Shown here: positions 41,601-56,864 of the stretch, piece after piece
Layout of the letters: every line of letters begins with the position of its first letter
Position numbering within the stretch: position 1 is the first letter of the stretch
Assembly (NCBI RefSeq): GCF_030936135.1
Contig: NC_082598.1
Span: 27,398,687-27,462,686 of the forward strand
DNA from: Gavia stellata
Lineage: Eukaryota > Chordata > Aves > Gaviiformes > Gaviidae
DNA length: 64,000 nt
Direction of reading: 5' to 3'
Made by a program: the position numbers and the translations under genes
Notes under the pieces: model-generated
The model's input: only the letters and a program-made list of their open reading frames with translations
The model's database searches: none
Told to the model about the DNA's origin: nothing

Positions 41601-44600
41601 TTATAACTTTATGCCCAGAACTTCATTTACGCATCCACTTTTTGGGCACATTTGCTCACGCAACAACTGTGCTTGCCAGAGCAATCATGCTTGCAGCCAA
41701 GGTACAAAATAATCCTCCATTCATGATTTGTTTATGCACAGAGGTCTAAGCACTCCAATAAAGGTGGGATTTAACAGTTCATCCCACTTCTCATCATGGA
41801 ATTAATCAGGACAACTGATGGTAAGGCAGGCTTCCCATTTAATAAGCAGATAATAGTCATGGGTTTTGCATACATAAAGAGACAGTATATGACGTCCCTG
41901 ACCTGTACAGCAGGGCAGAAGTCAAAGGTTTGTATAAACTTATTAGAGATGAGAGTGGAACAAAACAAATATATTATTTGTACGATTAAGTTGCCTCGTG
42001 AATGACAGTGGTCACAAGAGGCCATTGGAACAAAGAAGTCTTGACTCTAGCACTGTAAGGAAGCCGCTACTCTGGGCACCTACACATTTTCCATAGGGAT
42101 TCCTGTGTCACCAGTTCACCGCTGCTCATGTGCCATTAACTCACCAGTGGGATGCGCAAGTTTGATCACATGAATGCTATTCTATTTAACTGAATTAGGG
42201 TGCAAATAAGTCTCAGGATGTCTGCGAATCCTTTTTGTGTCTGTGCTGAGTCTCCACATGGCTGTACAAGGAGCTGAGCAGACGTGTTCACTCCTCGCAC
42301 TTCCAATGGTTTTAAGTGCAGTGCTTTTTTGGGCCAGCTGATAACCAGATTACCTGTTATGCTATTTCTTTAGAGACAGATACGAAGAAATCTTCACAAA
42401 AAACCTGAACATATCTAATCTTTCATCCCAAAGTGATGGGAATACTCTACAGTATTCTTTGCATAAACCTGAAGTATGCACTATGACAGGATGTTAATTC
42501 CATTTTATGACTGCTAGTAAGTGGAAGACAGAGAATACACATATATGCATCTCAGAACATAAATTAATAAAATTCATGAGTGTTTTAAGAATCTCAGATG
42601 ACTGAAATAAAAAAAATACAAAGTGTTTTTTATGATTTTCAAGACTGATAATTGTTTTAGGGTCTCAGTCTCAATGCAACTTCTCCAAATGAATAAAAAG
42701 CCCTGGCTGGTGCAATGAACTTGAGACTATGAAAAGTGTCTTCAATTTCAAACACGGCTTCTGTTAACCAGAAGTTACCCAAATTCTGTTTTAGGAAACA
42801 ACTGATAAAATCTGCTGTTTGGTTAGTTAGTAACAGGGTATTAGAGTGAGCCTGCAAAAAAAAAAAAAAGCATCTTTGATTACAAGTTGGTACGACAAAA
42901 TGAGCTGTATTAGTAAAAATAAACCTGAGCATTTCTATTTTTACTGTGCTAAAGACTGTGATTTCCCAAAGCACGTTTGCAATTCCTAAAGAATATTTGA
43001 TGGGGGGTGTGGGAACAAGCCATCATGAAATCTGCAGCTGAGAATGCCTGATGACTGGGTAATGATGGGAGAACTACCAGGGTTTCATGTAAAGATCCTG
43101 TCTGAACTCTTAGGGATAAAGACCTTGCAATTTGCTAGCAGAGAGTTTTGCAGAATACTTTCCTTGTACTTAAATTGAACTCTTAAGTGCTTGTATAATA
43201 GAGTAATAATGATTAACCATACAGCATGTGAGCTGCAGAACAAAAGTTTAGGCTAAGAAAAAGACAAATAGGTGACTGCAGAGAAGTACAATAATTCATA
43301 ATTTGAAAATTGTACTAAAGAGTGAAGCAGCTTCTGAGCAAATAAAAAGCTTCTCACAGAAATGTAAGATTCACTCTTAACTAGGTTAATCTACGTGGTG
43401 TTCAGCTGTTTCACTCCTTGGTACTCTAAAGAGTAGGATTTGTAATAGGTCTATTAATCAAAGTGATGGAAGAATAAAATCTTCACACTCAGCCAGGAAG
43501 GCATCAAGTCAATATCAAAATCATAACATTTTAAGTTAAAGTCGTCTATCTGGGCTTTGGAAATGTTTAGACTACGCAACCAAAAGTTAGAAACCAAACA
43601 TTTGAACTAAGCTGATAACAAGTGATCATTAATTAAGACTGAAGTCAACAATCTGGCACTGAAGAAATTTCTAGGACACTGAGCCAAAAGTCTAAAATAA
43701 GATGTCCAAAGTAAGTTCATAATAATTAATCATAAATTTGAGATGAGATAAGCTCGTTGGAGGAAGCCAAACATGGATATTACAGGGGACTACAGCCAGT
43801 CTGTACGATAAATATTAACTTCTTTTCTGAGAGAGAGGCTACTGGGGACTCAGGATTCAGCTAATTTAGGACTGTTTCTTATAATTGGATAAACAGTTAT
43901 TTAGGGCTGAGGCTACTAACTATTATTGATGTTCTCAAAGATTTATATTGAGATGCCAGCTAACTACCAAACCCAGCTGTTGAACGCAGCTGTGCTAGGC
44001 TGTGTCCCAGCACATATTGGTGCCAGCCGTTGCTCCACCTACCTCTTAGTCTAAAACCCAACAGTTTATTAGTACAGGACCTGAACAAACAGCCTCAGTA
44101 ATAAAGTAATAACTACAGTGGGATGTGCTCAGTTCATAGCCATCCAGCAGCAAAGACCTCAGCAGCCAGGTTATGAGCAGAGTATGCTCTGCTGAGCACT
44201 GGGGATTTTCAAGGGACAGCCCACGGGCTGCTGGTGGTCTGCAAGGCACACAGAAGCGGACGGTAAAAGCAGAAACTGCACGTATCACTAGTTCTTCCTC
44301 TGTGCCTGCTTTTGCCCTATGCAATGGTTCCCAGTTTCTTTTAACCATCTAGTGTCCCTCAAAAGCTTGTTGAAGAGGATGGTTGTGCCTAGGTTAGAGG
44401 ACATAGGTGGGGAGCTGAAGGAGAAGCTCTGCAGTGATGGATTTTCTCTTGAGTTTTTTCACTTGCAAGAAGCAACCCTGGTGAGAAGGTAAAAGGTTGC
44501 CCATGTGCTATACGTTATGTGTGTGGTACGCTGGGCACCCTCCTGCTTCTCTTCCCCAGGACCATGTGATGTGTCCTTATGGAGCTGCTGGCTGTGCCTG

Positions 44601-44618
44601 AAGTGGATGCTCGCAGCC
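32614..44618. other. Intergenic desert, no gene seen
   Basis: About 12 kb of mostly unique sequence, moderately GC-rich at 32,850-33,200, 37,620-38,000 and 39,240-40,000, AT-rich elsewhere. A perfect hairpin AGCAGAG-TATG-CTCTGCT is at 44,176-44,193. No frame has recognisable protein features. Confidence 0.65.
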
Positions 44619-45196
44619 TGTCATGGTTTAACCCCGGCTGGCAGCTAAGCACTGCACAGCCGCTCGCTCACTCACCCCCGGTGGGATGGGGCAGAGACTC
44701 GGAAGGGCGAAAGTGAGAAAAATCGTGGGTTGAGATAAAGACAGTTTAATAGGTAAAGCAAAAGCCATGCACACAAACAAAGCAAAACAAGGAATTCATT
44801 CACTACTTCCCATGGGCAGGCAGGTGTTCAGCCATCTCCAGGAAAGCAGGGCTCTGTCACGCGTAACAGTTACTTGGGAAGACAAATGCCCTAACTCCAA
44901 ACGTTCCCCCTTCCTTCTTCCCCCAGCTTTTATCGCTGATCATGACATCATGTGGTATGGAATATCCCTTTGGTCAGCAGCAGTCAGCTGTGTCCCCTCC
45001 AACTTCTTGTGCACCCCCAGCCCACTCGCTGGTGGGACGGTGTGAGAAGAGAAGTCCTTGACTCTGTGTAAGTACTGCTCAGCAGTAACTAAGACGTCCC
45101 TGTGTGATCAACACTGCTTTCAGCACAAATCCAAAACATAGCCCCGTACTAGCTACCATAAAGAAAACTAACTGTATCCCAACCAAAACCAGCACA
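44619..45196 (-). mobile_element. Solo LTR of an avian ERVL-type endogenous retrovirus
   Basis: This 578-bp element on the minus strand begins TGTGCTGGTTTTGG and ends AACCATGACA, so it has the TG...CA ends of an LTR. Internal landmarks are in the correct order on that strand: a GATAAAAGC TATA-like box (plus 44,926-44,934), then an ATTAAA poly(A) signal (plus 44,745-44,750) followed by TGTCTTTATCTCAACCCACG. I recognise the overall sequence as the ERVL LTR family common in bird genomes. No purine tract, gag/pol or second LTR is seen on either side, so it is a solo LTR left by recombination. The flanks (GGACG and GGCTG on the minus strand) do not form a perfect 5-bp duplication, suggesting an old insertion. 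It codes for nothing intact. Confidence 0.88.
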
Positions 45197-45560
45197 CGTC
45201 CTCGTTGTATGGACGATTTGGACTTGAGGGTGGTCCAAGACTGCCCTCCTGCAGCCAGCGCAGACCATCCGAACTTGGCTCCTGGAAAACGCAAGCAGTG
45301 GGCAGTAGCAGCTGCTGGCAGGGAGGCGAGGTGAGGCGAGAGACACCTGATGAGAGCCAGAGACACGGCAGGAGCAGGGACGGAGAGACCACTGGTGTCT
45401 GAAATAACCACTTCCACCCGCAGTTGGGACGCGACGCGGTACTCTCGTGACACACCGCGCAAACTGGGCTGCTGTGATGCCTGCAGCCTGCTGTCCCTGC
45501 GGAAGCTCTCCCACCAGAAATGGGATGCGCGCTCCTGCCGCCCTCCTGGCATGGTTTCAC
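45197..45560. other. CpG-rich segment abutting the ERVL LTR
   Basis: About 360 bp with clearly higher GC and CpG density than its surroundings (for example GGACGCGACGCGG at about 45,427). It stands immediately beyond the 5' end of the minus-strand LTR. Long frames run through it on the minus strand and into the LTR, but they show no protein family features. It could be an older repeat into which the LTR inserted, or a small regulatory island. I do not recognise it. Confidence 0.5.
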
Positions 45561-45815
45561 TTGGCCATTCTCAAATATGTCCTTAATACTCTAAACATTG
45601 TTCAGAGAAATAATTACTCTCCAAACTCTGCGTTCGCTCTCACTCCGCACACAACAGTCATGCACGTTCTGTATCACAATGGCCCTTCTGCAACGCATGC
45701 CCTGCACCAACAGAAACTGCTGCCAGAAAAGGAGAATCTGTGACATTTTTTGGTAATGAATACCCCCTCTCACGTCTCCCAGCGATAAACAGCTCCTGCA
45801 ATATCCCTGGCCTGC

Positions 45816-45830
45816 ACCGTAGATGGCGGT
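45816..45830 (+). promoter_or_regulatory. CTCF-like motif
   Basis: ACCGTAGATGGCGGT matches 13 of 15 positions of the CTCF core CCASYAGRKGGCRSY, including the invariant AG.KGGC part. It is in the same orientation as the motif at 28,867. Binding cannot be judged from sequence alone. Confidence 0.35.
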
Positions 45831-48800
45831 GTGCAGTTACTTTCCTTGGCATATTTACCTATTAGCTGGTTCCTTGACATTTGCTAGAAAACTACTTCAC
45901 TCAGTAAACAGCAAAAATGATAACATCTGAGACTATATTTAAACACTATTAATTTCATATCTGAAATAGGAGTATTTGTTAAGTAAGTGTTTGCTGTAAA
46001 CTTTAGTGTATCATAAAGCCAGTTGTTTTTATAGGTCAGATCCCAGAAGAAATCTAAGCAAAGAGACTAAAATGTAGATAAGCAAAAGAAAATTTCCTCG
46101 GGCTGTTGTATATAAGAATAGTAAGTAATACTTAGAAGTAAAGTTATTAATGCCCCAAACACATCACTACATTCAGTCTATGCGAACGCTACATCAAATT
46201 CAAATGCTAAATATTTTAAGTCAACATTACTGCTCTCCAAAATAATGTGTTCACCAAAACATTTTATGAATCTACATACAGTTCTTTAAAAATAGTTTCT
46301 TTAAAAAAGTCCTCTTTAGATTTCCTGTGCTGCAGAACGTAGCCTGTACTGGTTCTGCATTCAAAGACATCTTCCTACTCAATTTTTTCCTTGAGTAACA
46401 ATCAGAGTTCATAACTGCATTGTACCTACATGGTGATAATGCTCTAAACTGCAAAGGGTGCAATGGGCTTGTGTTTTATTTGGTTTCTTGAAGGAGAGGC
46501 AGTAGTATAAGATAGGGGACTTCTATCCCTCCCGAGTCCTCTCAGTCCTGCGCTTATGAGCATTGCCATGAAAGCTTTGGGGGCTGAGGCTGGTTTGCAG
46601 GAGGTCAGCTAACCATGCGGAGATTAGCGGACAGCAGCAGCCCAGGTTTCGCTTGGGGTTGGGCGTCAGAACCTACAGTCTGTTGGTGTCACTGAAGTAT
46701 AGTTGATGCCAGCCAGGAGGGTTTGAGCTGGCTTTTGTTCCTTAAAGCTGGGCTTCAGGACAGCCATCCAATGACTAGCAACTAAGCATATAGGAAGAGA
46801 TACAGTTCTTTTTCCTTCTCTCAAGGGTTTTATCTCCCAAGCAGGAAAATTGGCGTGGAGACTAAGATGGAAAAGGACAGAGTGTGCATGGGACTGTCTG
46901 GCTCGAGCAGAAGTGAGCTCCTGAAGCTGACTCAGGAGCCCCTAACAAGCCCCTAGGTCCAATGCTGCTGTGCAAGGCTTTTGCTCTCCACTCCAGCAGA
47001 GCCATAAGTGGAAGGGATATTGGGTGAGAGGGCTATAAATCACACTAGTGGCTGCCTGCTAAAAGTTCTCCAGTGAAAATCTTCCCTCGGATGATTAACC
47101 ACTGCAAACCAACCCAATCCCTCTCGAGCTGAGGTGCTGAATGCCAGCAGCTTGTTTTAGCGACACTGAGTTACCACTGAACGCACGGTTATTGCACTTG
47201 CACACAAAGATGGAGGTGCAAGTGGTCCAGAGCCCTCAAGGAGCAGACACAACATTTGAAAGCCACCACCTGCTGAGCAGCAGTGAGAGAAGAGCTGCTC
47301 ACAGACATTGTGCCAGGGGACACTGCAAGGCAGCCCACCTCGCAGGCACCCTCCAGCTGGGAAAAGGCAGCCGTTCACATGAAGGAAGGTGCTGTGGGGG
47401 GCGAACACTGGAGTATGTCATGCCATCTCTCTGACTAAGGCAAGGGAGATGTACCAGCTAATGGAAGAGGTTGCTCCAGGGAGAACTGTGACAAAGACCA
47501 TGCCAGGCACTATTGAATTGGGTTTGTGATGATGGCAAGGCCCAGTTTATAACTTACTAGCTTGTTTGAGGATGACAGATCTCATGAGAGAGCCAAACAC
47601 AGAGCAGCCAAGTTTGGAAGAACTGTGACGAGACCTGAGTGAATCAGGTGAGTGGGCAACACAAAGGCAAATGAAATGCTGTGCCTGCAAATACAGGGTA
47701 ACACCATTTAGAGAGGCACATTCAGACTTCAATTTAGACACTTTACAGGACTTTCAGATCACTGTATTATTTCAGAAAAAGGACAGCTCAGTGAAGACAT
47801 CTGCTCAATGTTCAGCTGCCATCAAAAAAATTACCAGCAAAATATTTTGGAAAGAGTATTAGTGTGCCTGCTCTATGACTTGAGTTAAAGCCAGTCCCCA
47901 ATTATTACTGATCCAAAGTTTAAAACTATTATATATTGGGCCACCAGATAAGACCTATTTCCTGCACATAAATCTTGTTTGGGTAAATTTCAGGACTGCG
48001 CACTTCAGACCAGAATCCCCAAATATTTACTCTGTGCGCAGAGATCAGCCATACGGCTTGTGCCTAACAGCTTGCTCACTGCATGGGAAAGGTGGAGGTG
48101 GTGCTGCTGCAGGGCTTTTTACCTCCCCTGAAGCAGTTATTGATGGCCAGAGAGATGAGTTTGGACTAGGTGAACGGCAGGACTCATCTGGTTTGGGATC
48201 TAGAGATGCAGCATATCAGGAGCAACAAGCAGTTGGGCACAACTTGCAGCAATTCTGCAGCTACTCCAAGTGGCACCAGGCTGACGCAGCCCCTGACTTG
48301 CCCTAGGCTGGGGGGAGCTGAGGTAAAGCTCTTCCTTCGATCCTACCCATTTGCAGCCAGAACAAAGAATGTGGGTCTCAGCCTTTAAGCTCACCTAATC
48401 TTTCATTCACCAACTGGGTTATCATCAATATAATGTCAATTTATGTCACCAAATGCTAATTTTTTCAGACCTGCAATGTTTTATGTACTTTGGGAAATCT
48501 GCTCTACATAGGAGATGTTAAAAGGCTGTGCCAGACAGGACAAATACAATGAATGAACAAAACATAACTACCTTTTATGAACATGCAATGATATAAATGC
48601 AAAACTGAATGGGTGGTCCTCAGCTGGGTGAAATGTAGCCTGAGGAAGCAGGTGTGGAGGACCTGAGCCAGAGGAACTGAGGGAATGCTCCCACATTTGA
48701 AGATGCAGGATTTGACCCTGTTTTTTAGCATTGGCCAGCAGCTATTTAATGCTCAGAATAAATTGGTAACAGCAGAAATATAGGCATTTTAAAAATTACT

Positions 48801-49079
48801 GTTTGTACTATTAAAATATTTAATAAAATTATCTAATTGGTTGCTGACTAAAGTGTCAGGGAACAGTTTAGTTTACCAGGTTTAATGCTACAAAGGAATT
48901 ATTCTTATAGATCCAGAGGATCCATTGCTGATGAGTTATTTGTGTAGAACTTCAATGTGTTAAAAACAATACACTAGTGCTAGACATTAATACATCCTAC
49001 AGAACTAGTTCTCCCATAGTTCTGTAAAGGACAGATGTTACTTAAGGCTTATGGCACTCTATAAGCAGTCCATCTGGAG

Positions 49080-49570
49080 ACTTTTTTAAACATTAATTGC
49101 CAGCTATTCGCATGCTTTATTTTCATAATAATAAAAAAAAGAAACTGCATACTTTTAAACTTAGGCACATGTTTATTAGGCAGTCTGTTAATTAAGGATT
49201 GAAACAGTGCCCTCATATTCAGCTCTATTTATTCTGAAAAATAAAATTGCATTGGTATGTATTCACTTTTTCTTTTTGAATGTTCAAATGTTCTTTTTCT
49301 CGGTGTGAGTGAAAAAAACCAGTTGTCTTCATTCCCTGGTAAGCACATGTTCTTTCTACATTCAAATGTCATGTTCTCTCACATCCTTTCACTTTTTTTT
49401 TGTCATTAATTCGGTTGCAAGGAAAAAGAAGTGCACACTCCGTTGCAGAGCAAAGCAGGTCTGACTGATGCTATCTCTCTCCTTTGACCTTTCTGTAGCA
49501 CTATTCATTAATATGACTATACCACTAAGTCTCCTGTTCGGGCGATTGGGGAATTGCATGGCAATAGCAT
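49080..49570. promoter_or_regulatory. Candidate AT-rich regulatory block
   Basis: TAATTAAGG, ACATTAATTG, repeated TTCAAATGT sequences and a perfect gapped palindrome ATTGC-ATG-GCAAT (49,553-49,565) occur in repeat-free DNA about 6 kb upstream of SHISA3. The composition resembles a proximal enhancer; this is inference only. Confidence 0.22.
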
Positions 49571-51014
49571 ACTGAGCTTTCCACCTCCAGCTGGTAAGCT
49601 TGGTACTGCTTTAGAATGGTTACAGTTATGAAGATTGTTAGAAAATGTAGTTATTTACTAGCAATAACTTATTCTTTCTCTGCAAGTTGCAGAGAAGGAG
49701 CTATGTGCCAAATTACAACTGAGTAACATTTTTCAGGTGAAACAGTGGTCAAAATATGGCCATTTTCCAATATTTTTTTGGTTGTCAAGACATTTCCCCA
49801 TGTTCAGTGCTTTGAAAATAGCTGTTAGAAATACAACAAAACAGCCACTTTTATACTTTATTTTTGACTTTTTCTTTAAGGCTTTTATTGGCCTTCGCTG
49901 TACTAGTGGTTGGTGTAATTACGTACTGGGTTTTCTTCAGAATTGAGAATTGTTGCTTGGAGAATTTGTTTCTGAATTCAACAGCACAGGAACTTCTGGT
50001 TTAAAAGCAAATTAAAGACCTCTTCACAAAACCTTGCTTGGTAGCCATAAGACAGGCTATTTTTAGCTGCAGCTGGAGTGAAGGAAGGGTAATTGCACAT
50101 CCCGTAAGATCACCAATTCCTATCTCTTGTAGACATCTGTCCTTGTTCTTCTACTCCTGTATGCACGCTTGGATGCTGAAACAAAGAGCAGAGAGTTGTG
50201 GTTGTATAGAAGAGATAACATTCAGTGCACATAAGTTGCTATACGTAAGCAAATCTCTTCCTCTTCCATTACACGGTCTCTATAGAGCTCAAGTGTAAGA
50301 CAAAAGTGATCTCCTACAGGATAGATGGGGCGTGGCTGGGATGATAAATCCCTTGGACAGGATGGATGTATTGCTGGCTTGAAAATAGCTTCTGCTCTTG
50401 ATGCCTTAGAAAAAGAATAATGATTTCTGAAGTCTGAACCTAACTCCTCCACCTACCAGTGCTACAGATTTCAGATAAGGGAACATTACTGTGATACGCC
50501 TGTATACGTATCAAGACACCACTAACCTAACATCCTACGTCTTGATTGAGCCATGAGGCATTTATAGCGTGACCAATCACCTCACTTACTTTGACAGTCA
50601 TTAGGCTGAGATAGCCTGACTTCTACATTTTCCTCCAAAAGCTGTAACTGGCTTTCTTAACGGGTTAGTTGTGGGCAAGTGTAAGGGGTGCTGCTTTTAA
50701 TAGCTGGCCCGCATAAGCGTACCCCTCAAGAATTGCTGAGAGACTTCAGAAAACATGGTGGTATTCCTGACTGGGGTGAAAAACAATGCAGTGCTGGTCA
50801 AATCCCAGAAATATTTATTCAGAAATAAATCTTAAAATGTTGACCATCAGAGCCTGCAGCTCCCAACCCAAAGCGGTTCAGAATGATCCCCTCTCCCAGA
50901 TACGAAAGGATGCTGAAGAAGAAGCAAAGCAAAAGGAAGAAGAAGAAAAGCAGCACATTCCCCCCTGATTCAACCAACAAAAACACACTTTGTGGGTTTC
51001 ACAGGTCTCTCTTA

Positions 51015-51150
51015 ATTTGCTGATGTCGGCAACGGGACGGGGCTCTGCAGCGGCAGGAGGAGCGGAGACACGGCGGGAGCCTCCCCGAGGCACGGGGCTG
51101 AGGCTGAGGCACACCCCGGCGCTCCTGCCAGCCGTCCTGGGCTGGGAAAC
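51015..51150. other. CpG-rich patch next to minisatellite
   Basis: GC- and CpG-rich sequence (GGCAACGGGACGGGG, GACACGGCGGGAGCC) lies directly before the 27-bp repeat and contrasts with AT-rich flanks. A TTTGTGGGTTTCACAG sequence just before it (ending 51,004) resembles a splice acceptor, but no exon can be supported. Confidence 0.4.
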
Positions 51151-51223
51151 GCGTGTGGCCTGGCAGGTGACAGGGATGCGTGTGGCTTGGCAGGTGACAG
51201 GGATGCGTGTGGCTTGGCAGGTG
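51151..51223. repeat. 27-bp minisatellite, 2.7 copies
   Basis: The unit GCGTGTGGCTTGGCAGGTGA plus CAGGGAT repeats at 51,151-51,177 and 51,178-51,204, then a partial copy to 51,223. The first copy differs by one base (CCTGG for CTTGG). Confidence 0.93.
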
Positions 51224-54200
51224 GCTCTCCCAGCAAGGCAGTTGCAGGAAGGGCTTTCTCAACAACCAGCCAAGAGTAAGGATATCGTTTTAGGGAGCAG
51301 CATACAGGGTTTTATTCCACACAGTCCTTCGTGCTTAATGATGCAACTCACACAGCTAAAGGGTTTGCAATGTAGATGGCAATTTTTAAAAAATTTTTAT
51401 TTTTAAAGGGAAATCTGCTTGCACCAGGCTGTTGTAGAAGCTGGTAACTCAAATCAGCCTTTATGTTCTTTGAAATTCAAGACAACATTTAATGAAGAGC
51501 CAGGGTGAAATGACCAATCCTGATGGTTACATTAAGCAAGACATGAGCTGAACCTATCTATCATTACCCTAGTCAAGATAGAAGTGTGACTTATTTAGGA
51601 GTGTTTGGGAGATCCAGAGTCTGCTCGGACTCTAGTAGCCAAGCCAAAGTCCCAGGGCTTTACTAACATCAGTAGTGCCCGCCTGAAATGGTAATACTAT
51701 GAGCTCTCAGGCTAGAGCTTCATGGGTTACTGACTTGTTTTATACTCTAAAGGAACCCCAAAAGTATCACAGTGAAAACAGGAAAAAAAAAAAAAAAGCC
51801 CAAACCCAGAAGAGTGAGTGTAGTAAAATTATTAGTAGGAACTAGGAATTTGTTTAATGAGATTTTAATATCTGTTTTTACAATCAATCAATTTGGCAGA
51901 ACTGAGGTAATCACTGCATGCATGGATGCAATGATTTCAGAAGTCATTTAAGACAAATTGTTTGATCTTGCACTGAAGCAGATGAGGAATACTATAATGT
52001 GCTCTCCCCATAGGTTTGCTGTGGGGACAGTAAGAAAAGCCTAGAAAATAACAATACCTTAAACCAAAATAAAGTTATCTTCTCTGACTGTTATATGACT
52101 GATCTCACCTTCATTAGTTTTAATACCAAGCTTTATAAACAACAGCAATCAATCAGAGCAATAGCTGTATGAGCTTTTAAAAACAGTGTTTTTCATTCAA
52201 AATTAATGATGACACATCACTGGGAAGCTGGAAGGCTTCAGCTAAGAATAAATAATAAGCAAAGTCAGCATGGGTGCTTTGCAGGAACGTTACCCAAGAA
52301 AAAAACAGTCTAAAAGTGAGGTACTCAGAGCCATCTGATGTCCTCAAACTGCGGATGAAGGATGCTCACCGACAGTCTACATAACATTTTTTCCTGTATT
52401 CTTAATTGTTTGTGGGTTTAGTTTAAAGTAAATGGCATAAATAGATGCAAATGAATCTGCTAGCATCTCAAATTCTTTAAGGATGTGGTCGAACAGATGC
52501 AACCTTTACAAAAGGGGAGCAGGGCAAAGGTTTTTGTCGCTCTGGGTCAGAACAACCCAGTTCATCTCCACTAGAGTCACATCACATTCTGTAAACCGCA
52601 TCAGAATTTCAGAGAAAGCAAAAAACAAGCCCAAAGAAGTCAGCTGAGACCTCAGCTGTTCATAGGAAAACTGCCCATATATCTTCAAACTTTCAAGGTT
52701 AGCTGTGTCTGCAAGAGCAGTACTGAAATCTGCCTCCGATTTTTATTTGGCACAAGTGAGATAAATCCACTTGAGTGAGTGAAATGCCATTTATCCACAC
52801 AAAAATAAACCAACCACATACGCACTTTCAAGCAAATACTTAAGCCCTTACAGGATTTTTCTTGCAGGATGGGCCAATTTGGGCATCACATAAAGAGAAG
52901 GGTAATTGTGCCCGTTTGACGGAGACCCTGCAGAGCTGCCGTCAGATTGCCCAAGAGGGGAGCAGAGAGTAGCCTCTGCCTAAATGGGGACACAAAGATA
53001 AACTTTTTATTAACAATCCAAGCACTAGAGATGCAACACAGGAGCAGTAAACCCAGGTCAAAATAAACCCAGGTCAAAATCTTGCTGATGCCTGTGGATT
53101 GGCAGCCCCCCGTCCCAGTTTCACCCCAGAAGAATATCTCTGCAGTTCTTGCAGTAGCTTAATATCTAAAATATATGTACCAGAATGATTTTTTTCAGAC
53201 CTCCTTTTTTTTTGGAAGCTGGTGATTTAATTAGAAAAATCAACATTCTTATGAACTGTGACACATTTACGTAGCAGTTACTACCAAATGTGGCTTTCCT
53301 GCAAATCTGACAGGACAGACCTGTTGTCTCTCTGTCCTCTGCACCTGAGGACAGCTAAACATACCATGCAAACCTTACCGAGCTCCTGCTCCAAGCCTCA
53401 TCCTGGTCAACAAATAGATTCCTTTTGACCTTCCTGGAAGCTGGATTAGGCCTTTAAAAGCCATACATTTTAAAACATTCCATGGAGGCTATGTTTGCTC
53501 TAAACCCACAGTGAAGTAAATGCAAAACTGTATTAATATTTAACATTGGCCTATAAAAACTAGGAACTCAGTCAGGACAGCTGGTACAAGTTTAATTCAC
53601 ATCATCATTTCAAAATGAAAATGCAGAAGAGGACAGAGTATCACATCTTCACGTTTGAAATTGATTTTCTTTTCTTTAATACCCAATTTTGTTATTTCTA
53701 TACCTACGCCTGTTAAATAGCCATGCAAAATATTTTGCATTTATACAATTTTTTGATTTGCTTTTCCTATCTGGTAGTACTGGTTATACTTAAAGAAATC
53801 AAAACAGAAAAAGAAAAGGGTCAGAGGGGAAAACAAAAGAGAATAGACTAGTTAAAAGAAAAACAAACACAAATACTGTGCTTGTGGACTGTATTTAGGG
53901 GTTGGCCAGAAGTCTAAGGTCTTGATAGATGGTTCTCGGTGCAGTTTTATTGCTGGTACACAGCACACTTTGTTCCTTTTGTTTCACTAAACCTGCCAGC
54001 TTTGGAAATTAGTGACACAGGCATTCAAAATCTTTGACAAGTGGTCAGACTCCGATATACATATTCATACCCCAGCGGTAAATGATGGCAGGAAGTTTCA
54101 GACGCAGCAAAACCGAATTCTTCAGTTCAGCCCAACTTTAATATAACGCTAGTTTCGTAAGCACTTTTGCTGTTAAAGCAGGAGTGCCTCTTAGACAGCA

Positions 54201-54649
54201 CACAGGGGAGATATCATTTAGAGAAACGTTTTTTTGCTTGAACCAGAACTCCAAATCTGCTCAGTTCATTTAAAGTATTTTTTTTCCTCTAGAATAAATG
54301 AATAAGCAGTTCCTTTTGTGGTTTTCCTCATGCTTGGTGACTTGCTATTATTCTTCCAGCAGAAAAAGGATCAGACGCTCATATGAACAGATGTGTCCCT
54401 CCTCCTCAGCCCCACACTCGCCCTCTCCCCTTGGAAAATAAAGGTGACGGGCCTGGTGTTTGACTAAGAGAGGCTATAAATCTTCTGGGGATATACTGCG
54501 ATGTCTTTGCACGTAAAAAGTACCGAGGAAAGGAAACAGGCTAAAGAGCAAAGAGTCCTCGTAATAAATCATACGCCGTGCTTGTTTTTTTAACCCTTAG
54601 AGGCGCAGGGCTGCTTTAATAAACTGCCAACGCAATAAACCCTCCTGCT

Positions 54650-56864
<2,215 letters not shown>

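Larger units (their letters stand above)
45831..54649. other. Intergenic upstream region of SHISA3
   Basis: About 9 kb without a supportable gene. It contains the AT-rich block at 49,080-49,570, the CpG-rich patch and minisatellite at 51,015-51,223, and unique DNA leading into the SHISA3 island. Proximal regulatory elements of SHISA3 are expected here. Confidence 0.65.

Noticed and set aside
45079..45560. 157-, 121- and 130-codon minus-strand ORFs
   Set aside because: They run from the CpG-rich flank into the start of the ERVL LTR; no retroviral or cellular protein similarity is visible.
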